A program made the position numbers and the translations under genes. The notes beneath the pieces are model-generated. The model was given only the letters and a program-made list of their open reading frames with translations. It was not told the origin of the DNA and did no database searches. From assembly GCA_016165875.1 (NCBI GenBank), contig JABBOT010000039.1:620001-684000 (forward strand): a DNA stretch of 64,000 nucleotides, read 5' to 3'. Source of the DNA: Acanthopleura granulata. Taxonomy: Eukaryota; Mollusca; Polyplacophora; Chitonida; Chitonidae. Positions within the stretch are counted from its first letter, which is position 1; every line of letters starts with the position of its first letter. Below are positions 37,973 to 50,858 of the stretch, one piece after another.

Positions 37973-38075
37973 AAGCATAATAGCTGAGGCAGAGTTAAAT
38001 AATAGTGGTGTCATTTGCAATCCAGTAGACGTCACTGGTGTAGAATTCCTGTAAATGCTCTGTTGTCATCATGTA
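37973..38075 (-). repeat. R1 5'-extension fragment
   Basis: GTGTCATTTGCAATCCAGTAGACGTCACTGGTGTAGAATTCC aligns with 47632-47680 beside copy i and with the complement of 980-1060 beside copy a. The R1 core itself is not adjacent here. Confidence 0.5.
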
Positions 38076-39147
38076 TCCTGAAGATCGTATCAAAATCTCG
38101 TTAACCTCTCGTCAATCTCGTCAGCATTTATTCTGCAAAGACAATTATTAATAAAAAAAAAAAGACTACTGTGGTGTCCTGTACGCCACAATAGAAAAAA
38201 AAGACCAAAAAATCCGCTCAGAACTAGGACGCGCGGTCCAGTTCGGTACAGGTGTAAGTAAACAAGGCTGGGAGTCAGCGATCCAACTTATCTGCACCGA
38301 ACACAAGTTTGACAGAGGCCAATTGGGGCCGTTTAAATATAGCATGCAGAGTGACGTGTTCAAGGCACTGCCCATGGTGTGAGTACGCACTTTTCACTTC
38401 CGCTGGGGCTCAGTGACACAGAAAAGCTGTCCTTAACTTCAGAGTGCTAGAAAGTTGAGAAAGGCGTACAGTGGGTGAGTTGGGCTCCACAAACATTTTT
38501 TTTTTATTTTTTTTTCTCGCACTACGCACAATGTTATTATTGGCACGGCAATTACTGACGTTACGACTTCTCAAGAGGAGCTGTCGGAAATTCTCTGTTG
38601 GTACATCCATCACAACCTACGGAATGACTCTAAAAATGGAGGTTGGTATGAACATCACCAGGCACGATAAGCGGACACCTGACGCCGCTTTCAAATAGTA
38701 GCCCTCGATCCGTTTTTGTTTCGTCTTTATATTAGTGATCCTGAAATGTGATCAAAATTTATAGCTAATTTTAGACGTTCGGGTATGCTGTCCTGAGAAG
38801 AAAAAGGTGGAAGCTAAAAGGCGTAAACAAAATCAACACCCAGTTTCATGGGTGCCAAGAGCATTGAACCTTAAATGGCGACTCGGCTATTTCCAATAAA
38901 ATATTATCACTACCATTTGGATGTGTTCGAAAAACCTGCTCAAAATGTTGACCAAAAAATGCACGGTCAAGATCAATTTGTCTAACATCAGTCTCACTTT
39001 AAAAGCAACTATGTCAAAAATGTCTGTGAAAAAAACAAGACATTTCGAGTCGTAGAAATGACCAATTTCCTGTTGTCTATTACATTTCCCGAATACCAAA
39101 TTGTACACTGGGATCTGGAAATCAACAGTGTTTATTTTTTGTAACGC
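38076..39147. other. Anonymous stretch
   Basis: A T-rich tract at 38496-38517; otherwise nothing recognised. Confidence 0.45.
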
Positions 39148-39321
39148 CATTGTGATGTATGTGAAGCCACGCAGGCTGTATCTCACTCTTGGCTCCAGAC
39201 ATGCGCACTGTGATGTATGTGAAGCCACACAGGCTGTACCTCACTCTTGGCTCCAGACATGCGCACTGTGATGTATGTGAAGCCACACAGGCTGTACCTC
39301 ACTCTTGGCTCCAGACATGCG
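39148..39321. repeat. 58-bp tandem repeat, three units
   Basis: The unit CACTGTGATGTATGTGAAGC ... GGCTCCAGACATGCG starts at 39148, 39206 and 39264. Units two and three are identical and unit one differs at three positions, implying very recent expansion. Confidence 0.93.
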
Positions 39322-42235
39322 CGCGTACATTGTCATACATCATCTCAGGCAAAGAGGCCAGAGTTTGTCTTTCAATCAAGTAAAATACAGTTATCAATCT
39401 GATACTGAATTCACTTGGCTTTGCACGAAAGGGGTTTACATATGACAATAGATTTGCAGTGCACAGTGCTGGATTTGCTATCATCTGCCATGGTATGCTG
39501 CAATGAGGCGGAATTATTTTCTAGAACACAACTGATGAGACCAACCGTTTTCTATCATCTTCCTTTGTTCTGATATAAGAAATCCACATAAAGCAAAGGA
39601 AGCGTTATGTGAATACCCTTGGTCAAAGCATCTTGATCCAAAGGCATTATCCAAACACGTTATTTTTTGTTCTGTGAATGGACGCCTTCAATCTGTCAAG
39701 ATCAATTTTAAACCGAAGGATACTACTCTCTCGGCAATACTACAGAATCTCGAAACTAGAAAATATACTAGAACACATTTAAAGTTACAATGTACAATAC
39801 TAATTCGCTTTGTGTTGGGTCATATTTCATATTTAAGTGTTCTCCCTCTCTCTCATTCTAATGAGTGGGTCATTGCAAAGGTGTTGTTCAAACAGATTTT
39901 TTAAAAAATCGGACAACAACAAGAGCAAAAGATTGAGAAGAAAGAGATGTAAGTTAAAACGACTAAATTCGTTTGAAGCAGAGTACAAACCGTATGACTT
40001 CACGAGAACTACTACGCTGATTCTTCAGACTCTCTAGTGGGCAGTAAATGACGAGTTTCAGACAGCCATAGATAACATCAAGTGCTTAACTCGTCACACC
40101 CGAATAAGGTAAATGTCCTGGTATTTGATTTGAATGGAGTTTTACGCTGTACTTAAGGACATTTCTTTTGTAAGACGGCGGCTAGCATTGAGGTGGGAGG
40201 AAACCGGACAGAGCCTAGGTAATACCCAGGACTAACCGCAGCTTGCAGCAGGATCTTCCCACCGTCAGACCGTCAGACGTCGGTTCATCGACTTAACCGA
40301 TGCAGTGAGCTGTTGGAAGAGTTACTTCATCGATGACTTGAGCGAAGAACAGACAACGACTGCAATCGACGACACGTGGACCCGAAATACCGGCAGCTAA
40401 TTGGTACAAGCCGATGCCAGCCTTTCAAAATGTGTACCGCGAGTAGCCTAGCATGGGAATACAGTACACAGTTTACCAAATCGATGGCCTCGATAAATCC
40501 ATTTAATTACAAGACGGCAGAAACCAGTCGCCCACAACACCTTACAGTCGCTTGTCGTCGTGAGCCGAGCTAACGACTCTCGATAGATGAAGTCAACATT
40601 GTTCTCGTCAAGAGTTCTTTAGAGTTATCGACCCTTGTGAACGACGGCGTCCGCTAGGCTTCCGGTCCAGGTCAATGTTGGAGACTACCGGGAGCAGACG
40701 ACAGCTGTGTTTGCAGTCTCTTCGCTCAGACTCTCAATTGTCGATCAAATTGCCAAAGCCACTCAGTAAAGGAAAACGCCTGCCCATTTTCTTGGAAATA
40801 TTGAAAATATGTTACGCTAAGGCGCGTCGCTCTTGGGGCTGAAAGGAAAGTATTTATATAGTACCAATGGCGAACCGCACCCGAAGCCATATCATTATAA
40901 CCTTCAGGATCTGACGTATCTCGGTCACCATGACTTCGTTCCCCGAACTTGCATGACCATCGGTTTCGCTTGTATCAGGTTTTAGGTCAGGCAAGCTGTA
41001 TGTCATATTTTATAAAATAAGGTATAAAAGATCTTGTCACTTGACTGTGTGTGAAAAGGTATGTTTAACAAATTATAGGCAAAGTAGAAACATGTCAAGA
41101 TTTTGCTAGCTTTAGAAAATCTCTGGTAAACAATTTACGCCAACTTGGAATACAATTGCTAGTCCCAGATTCACCAACATTAATAATTCATTTAACTGAA
41201 TTCTGCCAGTGCATCACTTCCCCTGTAAAGAATACCTTCTTTTACCACTAACCCGTTAAAAAGAAATGCAGGTAGGCAGGCCCGAGGGAAACCGAGCTGA
41301 CGTTAGAATGACTGGCACTACTAATCCACTTCACTGAACAGGCTGAGTAAATGACTTTTCTTCATAGAATATGGACCGAGTGTCATACAGCTGGAACATA
41401 TGTACGTGCCACATAGAGCGTCAGATATCATTACCACGGTATTGTAACTTGAAGTGCCTTGCACATTTTCCCATACAACGCGTTTTCTTACGCCACAGTT
41501 AAATAACAGTTAGTCTGCGGGGTGAAAGAGAATACAGATAGTGAAACACGCTCTACACGTATTGGGGCAAATAAAATACGCAAAATTTCACACGTAACCT
41601 CATTAACAGTGAATGTGCTAAATTTACATTACCCCTACCGCAGCGATATTGCTTATCATAAACTATGATGCGGACAGATGATACGCAGTGTGAAAGAACA
41701 TTGCAGGCCAGTTGTCGTACTTCGTACACTTCTTACGTCGTGCGGTGAGGAAACCAAGCCGAATCCAAGACCAGGTGCTAGCCTAAGCTATACGGTTTCA
41801 TTCCATATAGGTGCTGAGCAATAGCATAGCAGATCGTCAGAATTTGCGCGACATCTACATTCTCACATTTACTTCACACCAGAAAAAGGTCATCCAATAC
41901 TAATTCTGTCCAGAAGCGCAACTTATGCATTACTGAGGTTTAAAAACCACAACATAATCTGGCGTCCCATTGTCAACATTCATAATGTATGGAAAAGAGA
42001 TCGGACTTGTGAGCTAGAAAACGTCTGGGATTCTGGAAGGTGATACATGGAGACTGCCTACACCAATGAACGAGGTCTGCTCACACACACCTTCAACAAA
42101 AGAGGGATGGCGATCAGATAATGGATACACAACCTCACAGTATTTATTCTCCGACCATCACAATAAAAACACATGTAAGTCGCTCAAAGCTGTTGATGAT
42201 CAATGGCTGAGCGTTTTTAAATTCATGACACGTCT
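39322..42235. other. Anonymous stretch with one SINE fragment
   Basis: Only the SINE at 40121-40262 is recognised. Confidence 0.5.
40121..40262 (-). mobile_element. SINE 3' half
   Basis: Minus-strand copy: GTTTTACGCTGTACTTAAGG, TAAGACGGCGGCTAGCATTG, AGGTGGGAGGAAACCGG, then GCAGCTTGCAGCAGGATCTTCC. It is truncated before the tRNA-like head; the following CGACTTAACCGATGCAG may be a decayed head. Confidence 0.82.
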
Positions 42236-42284
42236 TTCTTCTTTACGTAAAACACCAATCAATTAAACAAATAAATAAATAAAT
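42236..42284 (+). mobile_element. SINE tail fragment
   Basis: TTTACGTAAAACACCAATCAATTAAACAAATAAATAAATAAAT matches only the last section of the SINE. The rest is absent. Confidence 0.65.
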
Positions 42285-42970
42285 TCTTTACTATATTATA
42301 CTTGTATGTAACCTACAAAAACCCGTATGTTTAAACATGTCGGTGACGCCAGATGTCACAACCTCCAGCAAACATTTCTGACAATTTCATAACACTAAAC
42401 ATATGTGGAATGCAAAGGTCAATGTATAGTCGAGTCCATTTGAAAGTAACATATTTGCTCTTAATACAGAGAAAATACCAGCTACTGTCTAACATTCAAA
42501 CCAATCTAACAAGCGGTACACACAATTCGACGGGTAATCATTTGTCCATAATTTAACACCCCCTGTCTCCTCGACACTGAGAATACAAGGGAGAAACCGC
42601 CACAAGGTGGGTGTGAAAAGGTCTGTTGACGGCCTCAGTATCAGAATTTAGAACCGCGTACATGTTTAAGCTGTTATATAGCAGTTCGTGTATGTAGAAT
42701 GATACGTATAAAACTACGAGCACTGACTTGGGCTTATTGCTTTAAAATGAAATTAAAGAGGCTGAGAGGCCATGGGGGCATAACTGGGATCAAAAGTTAC
42801 GCTTTGATTTGGATTAATGTATACCATTTAGGCTTGAGACCTGACATACGGTAGTCATAATTCTCCCTTATCAGTACACAATCCACTCATACCGGGCGCT
42901 GGCTCATATCACAAAAAACAAAACCAAAAAAAACAAAAAGAAAGTCAAAGAAATATTAATTTAGAGCTGA
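42285..42970. other. Anonymous stretch
   Basis: Nothing recognised apart from an A-rich tract near 42915-42950. Confidence 0.45.
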
Positions 42971-43322
42971 AACATCCTCAGCCCGGGGCAGCTTTAGCCA
43001 AGTCATCTGAGCGTGGCATGACTCCTGCTGTTGTACGGACGTTATAATGTGCATTGGGGTTACGCAGGGGTCAAAACCTGATATAACGTTATGTACGGAA
43101 ACGGTAATTGTACATTACAACATCCTCAGACTGGGCCAGCTCTGACCAAGCCATCTTAGCGTAGCATGGCTCCTTCTGTTGTACGGACGTCATAAGATGT
43201 ACAGGGGTTACGCTGTGCTCCATAGCTTAGATAACAATATGTACGGTAATTATTACAAAATCATTAGCCAAAGCCAATTTAGCGTTACATGGTACCTTAT
43301 GTGCTGGGGACAAAATGCACGG
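42971..43322. repeat. About 148-bp tandem repeat, two units plus a decayed third
   Basis: AACATCCTCAGCCCGGGGCAGC, TTGTACGGACGTTATAATGTG and GGGGTTACGC recur at +148 as AACATCCTCAGACTGGGCCAGC, TTGTACGGACGTCATAAGATG and GGGGTTACGC. A third partial unit begins near 43256 (AGCCAATTTAGCGTTACATGG). Confidence 0.78.
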
Positions 43323-43462
43323 CCTGTGTAGTTTCGCGGGGGCCTATACATGATACTCAGGAGAAGCAAAAACCTTAGGTTATCATGCACACTGTAAAAA
43401 ACCACTGATTGTAATAAATACTGATGCTTTTTGTTAGTATTCAAATGGTGTTTGGTGAATTT

Positions 43463-43553
43463 AGGCGTCGAAATCGACATTCGTATACCAGCCGTCAACC
43501 AAACTGGATGTTCCCGGTCAAAAATCGCAAGCCCAGTTCCTATCCAAAACGAC
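43463..43553 (+). repeat. Dispersed repeat R2, copy 2
   Basis: GGCGTCGAAATCGACATTCG, ACCAGCCGTCAACCAAACTGG, GGTCAAAAATCGCAAGCCCAG and CCAAAACGAC match copy 1 block for block. Confidence 0.68.
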
Positions 43554-43773
43554 GTTTAAGACAACGAACTAAAGAGCTAAGAAATTATATGAAATAAAAA
43601 ATAGGATGAATTCTTGTAAGGAGAAGCAGTCGAGATTTTTTATTGACGACGAAAAGATGTGTCCAATCACAAACAGCTATTTAAAAAGGGATGAAGCTAT
43701 TTCCAGCGCACACTCGTATGCATCTGTTTACAGGAATGCTCTATGTTCATGTGAGTTATTTCACAGGTCGTAA

Positions 43774-43866
43774 TGCTGCCCGATTTCAGTCCACTGTTAT
43801 GAGGTTGTATAAGCGAAATATTTGTGAGTACGTCGCAATGCACCAATCAAATGAATAAATAAATGA
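43774..43866 (+). mobile_element. SINE 3' fragment, diverged
   Basis: Begins near CTGCCCGATTTCAGTCCAC and keeps TTGTATAAGCGAAATATTTGTGAGTACG and CACCAATCAAATGAATAAAT. It is truncated at the 5' end. Confidence 0.72.
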
Positions 43867-45085
43867 TTCTGTACTAGTTCAACTCTCTCTCCTTTGCGGA
43901 CAATGTAGTAGATCAGCACAACATTCCGACAGATGGCCGAGCGCACTTAAGACATTGTAGTACATGAATAAAAACAATACCGTGATTGGCTGTGTGCTGC
44001 GTAAACAACCGAAAGCCATAGTAGGAATGCTGCTCCTTTGAAACCTCGATCAGCAACAATCAGTGCAGAATCAGCAGTGCAAGAGGACCATTGACCGTCC
44101 GGGATTTTTCCGGATGTGACCGCTCTCTGCCACATTGGGTAAGCCGTACAGCATCAGAGAAGTCATCTAAACTCAACCCGTGGCCATTTCCGATGGAGTG
44201 GCCGTAAATGAATCTGTACGCCAATTGAATTCGGGAAAGCGTTCTTCCAGTATGCCGTCCGACGGGCTTCGATGATCACAGAGAAGGGTTGGCAACAGTG
44301 TGAAGTGGGAAGGAACGCTGTTCCCTTCAGCGGTAGACCTTGCGCTTCGCCCCTGACAAGAGGTGGGGTTAGGGGGAGGAGGTCTATGCGCTTAGATCAT
44401 TGCAACAAAAGTGATCGTGCAAGCGACCAGGGCAGTATCCCAGCTGTAGTGCTAATTTAACGGCGACCGAGGGACTCCTCTGTAAATGGCATATCGCGTA
44501 AAAGTCAGCAAAAAGGAAGAAGCACTACGAGATTCACGTATTATGTGGAAATTCAATGTACAACAGTAAGCATACACTGATCATTGGTCCAAGTCAGGTT
44601 TGGATCGGTTACTCGGTAACAGCTTTGGTCTAACATTGTTGTTTTGTGCAAAATTACGAATAAACTGAGAGCAATAAATAGTTATTTTTTAGAAAAAAAT
44701 TCCTTTAAGCATGTAAAATAAAACAAAAGTTTCCAATGTGTGGCCAGCCTTGAATGAAAAGCTGGGTACAGCCAAGAATTGCTCTATTTTTCGTCTTCCA
44801 AAAACTTCTTTACTGTGTTAAAGGTCAACATATTAGGGTTTCTGCAAGCCAAGTTCAAATACATTAGCTAGCTTAGGACAAAAATGGCCAAAGGTCCTAT
44901 TGGGTTATAGTGCTGATCTGAACTATCTAAGTGACTAAAACTGATAAAATTTATCATAATAACGAATTAAACATAGTAACGAATTAGGCATTGAAACATT
45001 TCCAAAAGATAAGTATGCTGGAAATGATTTGTAGTGCGCAATGGTTGAAAAAGCAGATACAGACACCAGGAAATCTTCATTATAC

Positions 45086-45147
45086 ATCTATATACCAAAA
45101 CAAATCTAAATGTTATATCTATATACCAAAGTAAATCTAAATGTTAT
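45086..45147. repeat. 31-bp tandem duplication
   Basis: ATCTATATACCAAAACAAATC / TAAATGTTAT recurs at 45117 with two substitutions. Confidence 0.85.
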
Positions 45148-46183
45148 TTGTATATAACATGGACAACAGCGTTGAAATAGTCATGGGGCTTTTCACAAAT
45201 CCTCATCGAGTTAGAGTATTGCAAAGGGAAGAATCCACTGTAGTATAACAAAAGAATATTTCCACTCAACTATTTTAGGGAAACAGGAAGAAAACAAAAG
45301 GAATTTTATATCACCCAAAGACATTATACATGACAAATGAGTGAAGTAAATGAACTCCTTTGCCAGCTCATAATGGACGACGTTAAGGACATTACGAGAT
45401 GTTTTACCTAACCAGACAGAGGGGCACTCATGGGATTGCTGAAGAAATGAACTGACTAAAATGGACCTCCGAATTAAGCACACGAAATGAAGCTCCCAGC
45501 TCGTTTTATGCCTCCACATTTACACAGAATAGTCTGTAACACGTGCTATTCCCGGCGGGAACTTTAGATTAAATTCTACACAGATCACGCGTAGTTTTGC
45601 GAGACTAATCCAAGTGCAATTGGCTGGGATCAAGAGGACAGAATCCTCCGCTTGCAGAGATGGGCGGCCAGTTCACCCTTGCCATTCATCCCACAGCTCA
45701 TTTAGAAGTTTTATTGACGCCAGGGCTTAAAAGGTATCAAACGGCCGGTTTCTGCCGATTGCGAAGCGGGTTTACCTCATTCAATCTAAATGTTACGCCT
45801 GCTTGGCAGCATTGAAGACAGCACATAAATTGGTCCCAAGACCAGGATCGCTTAAGACGGTATTTGGCAGAGCAAAGAAAGCATTACTTTCGTCTTTTTG
45901 TTTTTTCTTTGGCATCTGTTTTTTCTGCCTTTCTACCCTCTGCCTTATGGTTCTTTTTCACTGCATGTAAGTGTGTGTAATACCTACATTTCCCATTGGC
46001 CAGAATAATACGCCCGTCACTTCAGAATGTCCTTAAGCTTGATAAAAATCCTGCTAAAATCATTCAAAAATTTTTCTTTCAGGCGAAAAGATCATAAATT
46101 GTTTCACATTTCACATTTTTTAGTGTAAACAGATAATCACAAAATGCCTGAGATTAAAATTAGGTTGTTATAACTACCGATCC

Positions 46184-46233
46184 TGCTTTTTTTGTTTCGT
46201 TTTCAATTTTTCTTTTTTTTTTTTTTTTTTTTT
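46184..46233. repeat. Poly-T tract
   Basis: A T-rich stretch ends in about 21 consecutive T (46213-46233). It gives a K-rich false open frame on the minus strand. Confidence 0.85.
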
Positions 46234-47052
46234 AACTAATGGGCATACATTACCGGTTACCATGCTGAGCCATGTAGGTTCTGTATAAGGCCCGTCAATA
46301 TATATTTGAGGCTTGTAGATTTGATTAATCACTTCTGTGTCAAACTGCCTGACTCGGTGAGTAATGGATTCATTGATTATATGACTGAACAATTTATTTA
46401 CTGATTGACTGTTTAAGTCATAGATTTTCTGGGGGACGCATTCATTCCCGAGACTTGAACATAAACGATCAAGGGCATGTCCGTCCAGACAACCAGCTTA
46501 GTCTGATTCCATACCCTTGTCTAAATGCTTTCAGCTTGTTTCGTTTCCGCTTTTAGATTTTATGGGCCTTTCCTTAAGCAAAGAAGAAATTGGCAAAAAA
46601 CCAATCACATTCTACTCTGCTTACCGCACAGACTGTATTACTCAACATACATGTTTTTTTTTTCTTTCACATTTATGTGGTCATCAATACGTCATCTCCA
46701 ATGAGATGAGCAAAAAAGTTTGATAATTTCTGTTCCAAAACAGTATCAGTGACAAAAAAGGCCCCGAACATTAACAGGTTGCAGAACACAACGAAACACG
46801 AGGGTACCTATGCAGTTTGGTCCTTGGGTTACAGTGAAAAACAGAAACCGGTCTAATTGTGGAAAATTGGCTATCACGGGCGGTGACAAATCGAATTAAA
46901 TGAAGTAAGTGTAAGGATATTGCTTCAGGCTTTCTCTCCATTTCCGCGAGTCACAGAGTATAATCCGAGCTTTACCCAGCGACATATGGACTCCGCCAGG
47001 CATAAATACATTTAATGCATGGAGAAATTTTTGTATTAGCTTTTAACACGGG

Positions 47053-47421
47053 TTATAAAGGCGTCCAAACCCTGTCTTGGATTGGAGACACTGAATCAGC
47101 GATCTGTCGGCGAGTGGAGAATTGCGTGGTTAATGAGTAAGTCGGACGAAGCCAGTCGATACGCCGTAGTGTACGAGTGCCCAGGTTGTTGGTGGCTGAA
47201 GGCGTATAGCCCGGATTGATCAAGCCGTAGAAATGACTGAACAAGCGAGATGATATCTCAGGGGCGAGAAAGCCCACGTAATAGGCCTTGGACCAGACGT
47301 TTATAAGCGCATTTTCAGGTCTGGCCTTGTCTCCAGCACGTAACATGGCAAAAGTCCTCTCTACAACATTTCCGTTGCATTCTGAGGTGTTACACGCGAC
47401 GTCGCAGTAATTTGTCATCAT
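47053..47421 (-). other. 122-codon open frame of unknown nature, abutting a dispersed repeat
   Basis: The open frame begins about eight bases past the 3' end of R1 copy i (47429-47703, minus). It reads through to a TAA at 47053-47055 with balanced residue usage (for example SSRLFSHFYGLINPGY). I recognise no domain, no clear splice acceptor is visible, and the length is near what chance allows in a window this size. It could be an exon, part of the element ending in R1, or noise. Confidence 0.15.
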
Positions 47422-47428
47422 AAATGGC

Positions 47429-47703
47429 TACAGCATAGAACGTAAAACCAGAGCGACAGTTGAAATGTAGTTGGGAAATTGTCACACCTTACCGGTGCAA
47501 TCCGGCTTAGTGTCATTTTACCTGAGTTAAGGTTTTATTCTAACTGTTCATGTAAATGCAGAAATAGCAGCAACTTCCACCCACCCCATCCCAGCACTAT
47601 ATCCTATGTAGAATCAGATGGAAAAAATTCAGTGATGTTAATTGCAATATAGTTGACGTCACATGTCTAGAATTATTACCGAATATCCTATGTTCTCATT
47701 ACT
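47429..47703 (-). repeat. Dispersed repeat R1, copy i (with 5' extension)
   Basis: Minus-strand core 47429-47600: CTACAGCATAGAACGTAAAACCAGAGCGACAG, CCTTACCGGTGCAATCCGGC, TTTACCTGAGTTAAGGTTTT, TCTAACTGTTCATGTAAATG, CAGCACTAT. It is followed to about 47703 by the extension containing TTGACGTCAC. Together with copy a it best defines the full unit of about 275 bp. Confidence 0.74.
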
Positions 47704-48430
47704 ATTAAGAGACAATAACGAGAAAGCAGTGCAATGGGATAAGGCCATGGGGATTCTTTGTCCACATGCAGAACCATGGCTTAAGCACCTACACAATATA
47801 AAAAACGGAGAAAGAACTGTTTGAAGAGACGCACGACTACTTTGCAGCGTATAATAGCACATACCTTCCGGGTTTATTCGACAAAGTGGTTTTAGTATTC
47901 TTTAGACCGACTTTAGCCACAAGCGACAGGTGTGAGCTGTAAATTCCTAGCGAAAATCGTCGGATAGCCTCGGGAAGCAAGGACTTCGCTTGCGACTCTG
48001 TCGACTTGCCGACAGTTTATAACGTGAAATGATCAAGAAACTTACTCTTGCCACAACCCAATAGTCTGTAGTTCACTCATGCACACTTTTTCAATTAAAA
48101 CATCTACTATCAAATCAGTGCCCTGTCCCTATGTTATTACATGTTACACTGACAGACAACTCAAAACACAGCTTATAAACAGTTGATATCTCCTAACTCT
48201 CGGACTGGTCAGTCCCTCGTAAGCTCAAATGTTTGGGCGCCTTTAGACCCCCAAACGGCAGCGCAATACGCTACACTTCAAACGAAGATAATTCAGCAAC
48301 GAATGCATATAATTTCAAACAGGTTTTTCACACTCAAGAGATAATTTTGTAACCTCTTTAATCATCAATACCACAGTCAAGAGCTGTCTTGTACTTTAAC
48401 AACTGTATTAGGGCCAGGTAGGATGCCACC

Positions 48431-48502
48431 TTTTAAGCATTTACAGTACGCGTGACCATTTTTCAGCTATCACATATTCGTCTCTGCTCTGGTTTTACTC
48501 TC
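48431..48502 (+). repeat. Dispersed repeat R1, copy j (internally deleted)
   Basis: TTTTAAGCATTTACAG is joined directly to GTGACCATTTTTCAGCTATC, then TCTGCTCTGGTTTTACTCTC. The middle of the core (the CTGACAAGAGGCC block) is missing. Confidence 0.62.
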
Positions 48503-50342
48503 TCTAATTACTACATATATCCGGGCAACTTGAAAATAAAGAAAAAAGACCATGAAACTCAACATATTTCTTATGTTGCAAGCGTCACCAACATTTAAAA
48601 AAATGAAGAAATCGAAAAGTTTACATAAAATATCGAGATGTGAGAACAACTAGCACGTCATTTTTTCAGTCAGCATCCCTTGGTTATAATTTGCATTACT
48701 GTCACGGAGACAATAAGAGGAATATAATGCATAAGGGAATAACGACATTATTGTAGCGGCGACAATAATGCGGCTAAGAAAAAGTCAGAATGCCATTTTC
48801 CAAGGGAACAGTGACTGGAAGATAAGATGATAATGTAATGGTTTCTCTGAACTAACTTCTTCCCACATGGTCAATGCGTTTATTCGATCACCGAGAAGTT
48901 TGCCAAACAGTTGCCTCCAAGGCTGGTAAGCAATTGACTGGACAGTTTTATGGCCCGCCTATTTAAGAGGGCGTAGCAATAGATAATACAATTGCATAAG
49001 AAGATAGTTGAAGACTATCTGTCACGGGTGCGCCCACGCAAGCGCACAATCGACTTTGCCTGGTGCACGATACAATGCTTGATAGCCGTGACTTCGTTGC
49101 ATGAGACAAATTACATTGCCATGAGCGGATCAGAGACGCCTGGATATTTTGTTATCAGGGTTCAATGAAATAAAAACGTGAAAATGACAATTAAAGGCGA
49201 ATGTCTGGGGTACATATGTTACGAGAATTGAGCTATATCTCAACGACTCTACGAAGTCTGGCTGCTTTGTAAAGAAAGTACATGATCTCTGACTTTTAAG
49301 CTGTGTGTAATTGGACTCACGCATTAGTCCATGTACAGTCTTATTGCGACTGTCTTAGCAATGCCTATGTTCCACAGTCTCGTTCGGAAAAGATTTTCAC
49401 ATAAAATTGATGAAGAGACTGCCATACAAGAATTAGATACCCCATATATAATTTTGCTTCAGACGTATTTTATCTTTGTCTGTGGGAATGGCGGATATGA
49501 GATCGTGAACCGGACTATGTATATATATATATACATAGAAGCCTGTCCGGATCTGATTCTAGGTCCGTATATAAGTAATTTATCCGGCTCATTTAGCAGC
49601 TGACTGTCTGGTAAGGCTCTCGTACGAAATCCTAGACATGGGTGGTTTACAAGATAAAATCTCAGATAGAGACAGACCAGCTCCAATCTGTGCCAGCTCT
49701 AAAGTTCTTGGACCAGTGAAAGGAAATAAACTGGAGTGTTCCATGAGGAAAAAAAAACCTTTGGGAATAAGTGGTCTGAGATTTCAGCCAGTGTTGTCCA
49801 TTCCGACTTCGAGTTTTCTCAGTTTGATTTGTAAGGCAATCAGTGTTTACTCAACCGTCACAAGACTTGGTCAGCTCAGGGCGATTCTTTTGTAGGTGTT
49901 CTGAAATGGATCCGCCACGCTCCATTACCCGTTTAATCTCTCCTGTAGGGATTTTGAGATATAGGCCATTATTTATGTCTCTTTTGAAGGCAACTGGAGC
50001 AAGGAAACACTCGCGATACTGATTTCATTCATCCTCCTATACCATCCCTTGCGTCTGTCCGCCATCAGTGAAAACTTTTGACTGCTTTTCTTTGCATGAA
50101 TCCATCCTAGTTTCTACTTGCTTTATATTTTTCTTCGTACTTTGGTACTTTGTGTTAAACGTTCTTTTGGATTACTGACCCCAGTCGTTCGTACCAGTTG
50201 AAGGCTTCCGTACGAATGCCGGTTTTCCACGCCTAACTTCAGCAATACACTCGCACGGGTACCGGATTCAGGTGCGCGTGACTGTGGAGAACACGTTATG
50301 TGGACAGTATACTCAGGTGTAGTAAGAAGGTGCACGAAACTA
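48503..50342. other. Anonymous stretch
   Basis: Holds the TA palindrome at 49515-49538; nothing else recognised. Confidence 0.5.
49515..49538. repeat. 24-bp perfect palindrome with a TA core
   Basis: CTATGTATATAT is followed directly by its reverse complement. A (TA)n core makes cruciform or slippage behaviour likely. Confidence 0.75.
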
Positions 50343-50858
50343 TGACCGTAACGCCATGTTTTCAGTGTTACTCGCTATTCACGCCACGAAATATATGTGT
50401 TTTCAGAATTACTCGCTATGCTCGTCACAAAGTGTCTCTCCAGTATTCCTCGCTATGGCAGTTACGCGCTTGTTATCATAGTGACAACGTTATTTGTCCT
50501 CTTCGTAGGCATGCGCACGTAACCATTGTCACGAGGTGTCTCTACAGTACTCCTCGCTATTTTAGTGACGTGTACGTAATTATGATATGTTATGACAACG
50601 ATACGTTACGGTAGTTATATCAACGTAATGGCCCTGTCTGCAGTGTTTATCATTAGGGTAGTTATTGGTCCATATAACTATGATGATGATCTTGAGGCTA
50701 CAATATTTTCGGCTACGGTAGATATGTCCACATAATAATTGCAATTGCCTGGAGTATTTGTAATCATGGTAATTATATGGGGGCGTGGTTGTTATAATGA
50801 AGATATGGTTACAGTATTCCTTGCTATGGTAGTTATGTGGACAAAACGTTACGAAGAC
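50343..50858. repeat. Degenerate tandem array, 40-60-bp units
   Basis: The core phrase CAGTATTCCTCGCTATGG with AGTTAT recurs in altered form at least eight times (TCAGTGTTACTCGCTATTC, TCAGAATTACTCGCTATGC, CAGTACTCCTCGCTATTTTA, CAGTATTCCTTGCTATGGTA and so on). Unit length varies. The open frames 50300-50614, 50739-51071 (plus) and 50580-50873 (minus) are by-products. Confidence 0.65.

Larger units (their letters stand above)
43867..47052. other. Anonymous stretch
   Basis: Contains the 31-bp duplication and the poly-T tract; no gene recognised. A 102-codon minus frame (45211-45519) has no family resemblance. Confidence 0.5.
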
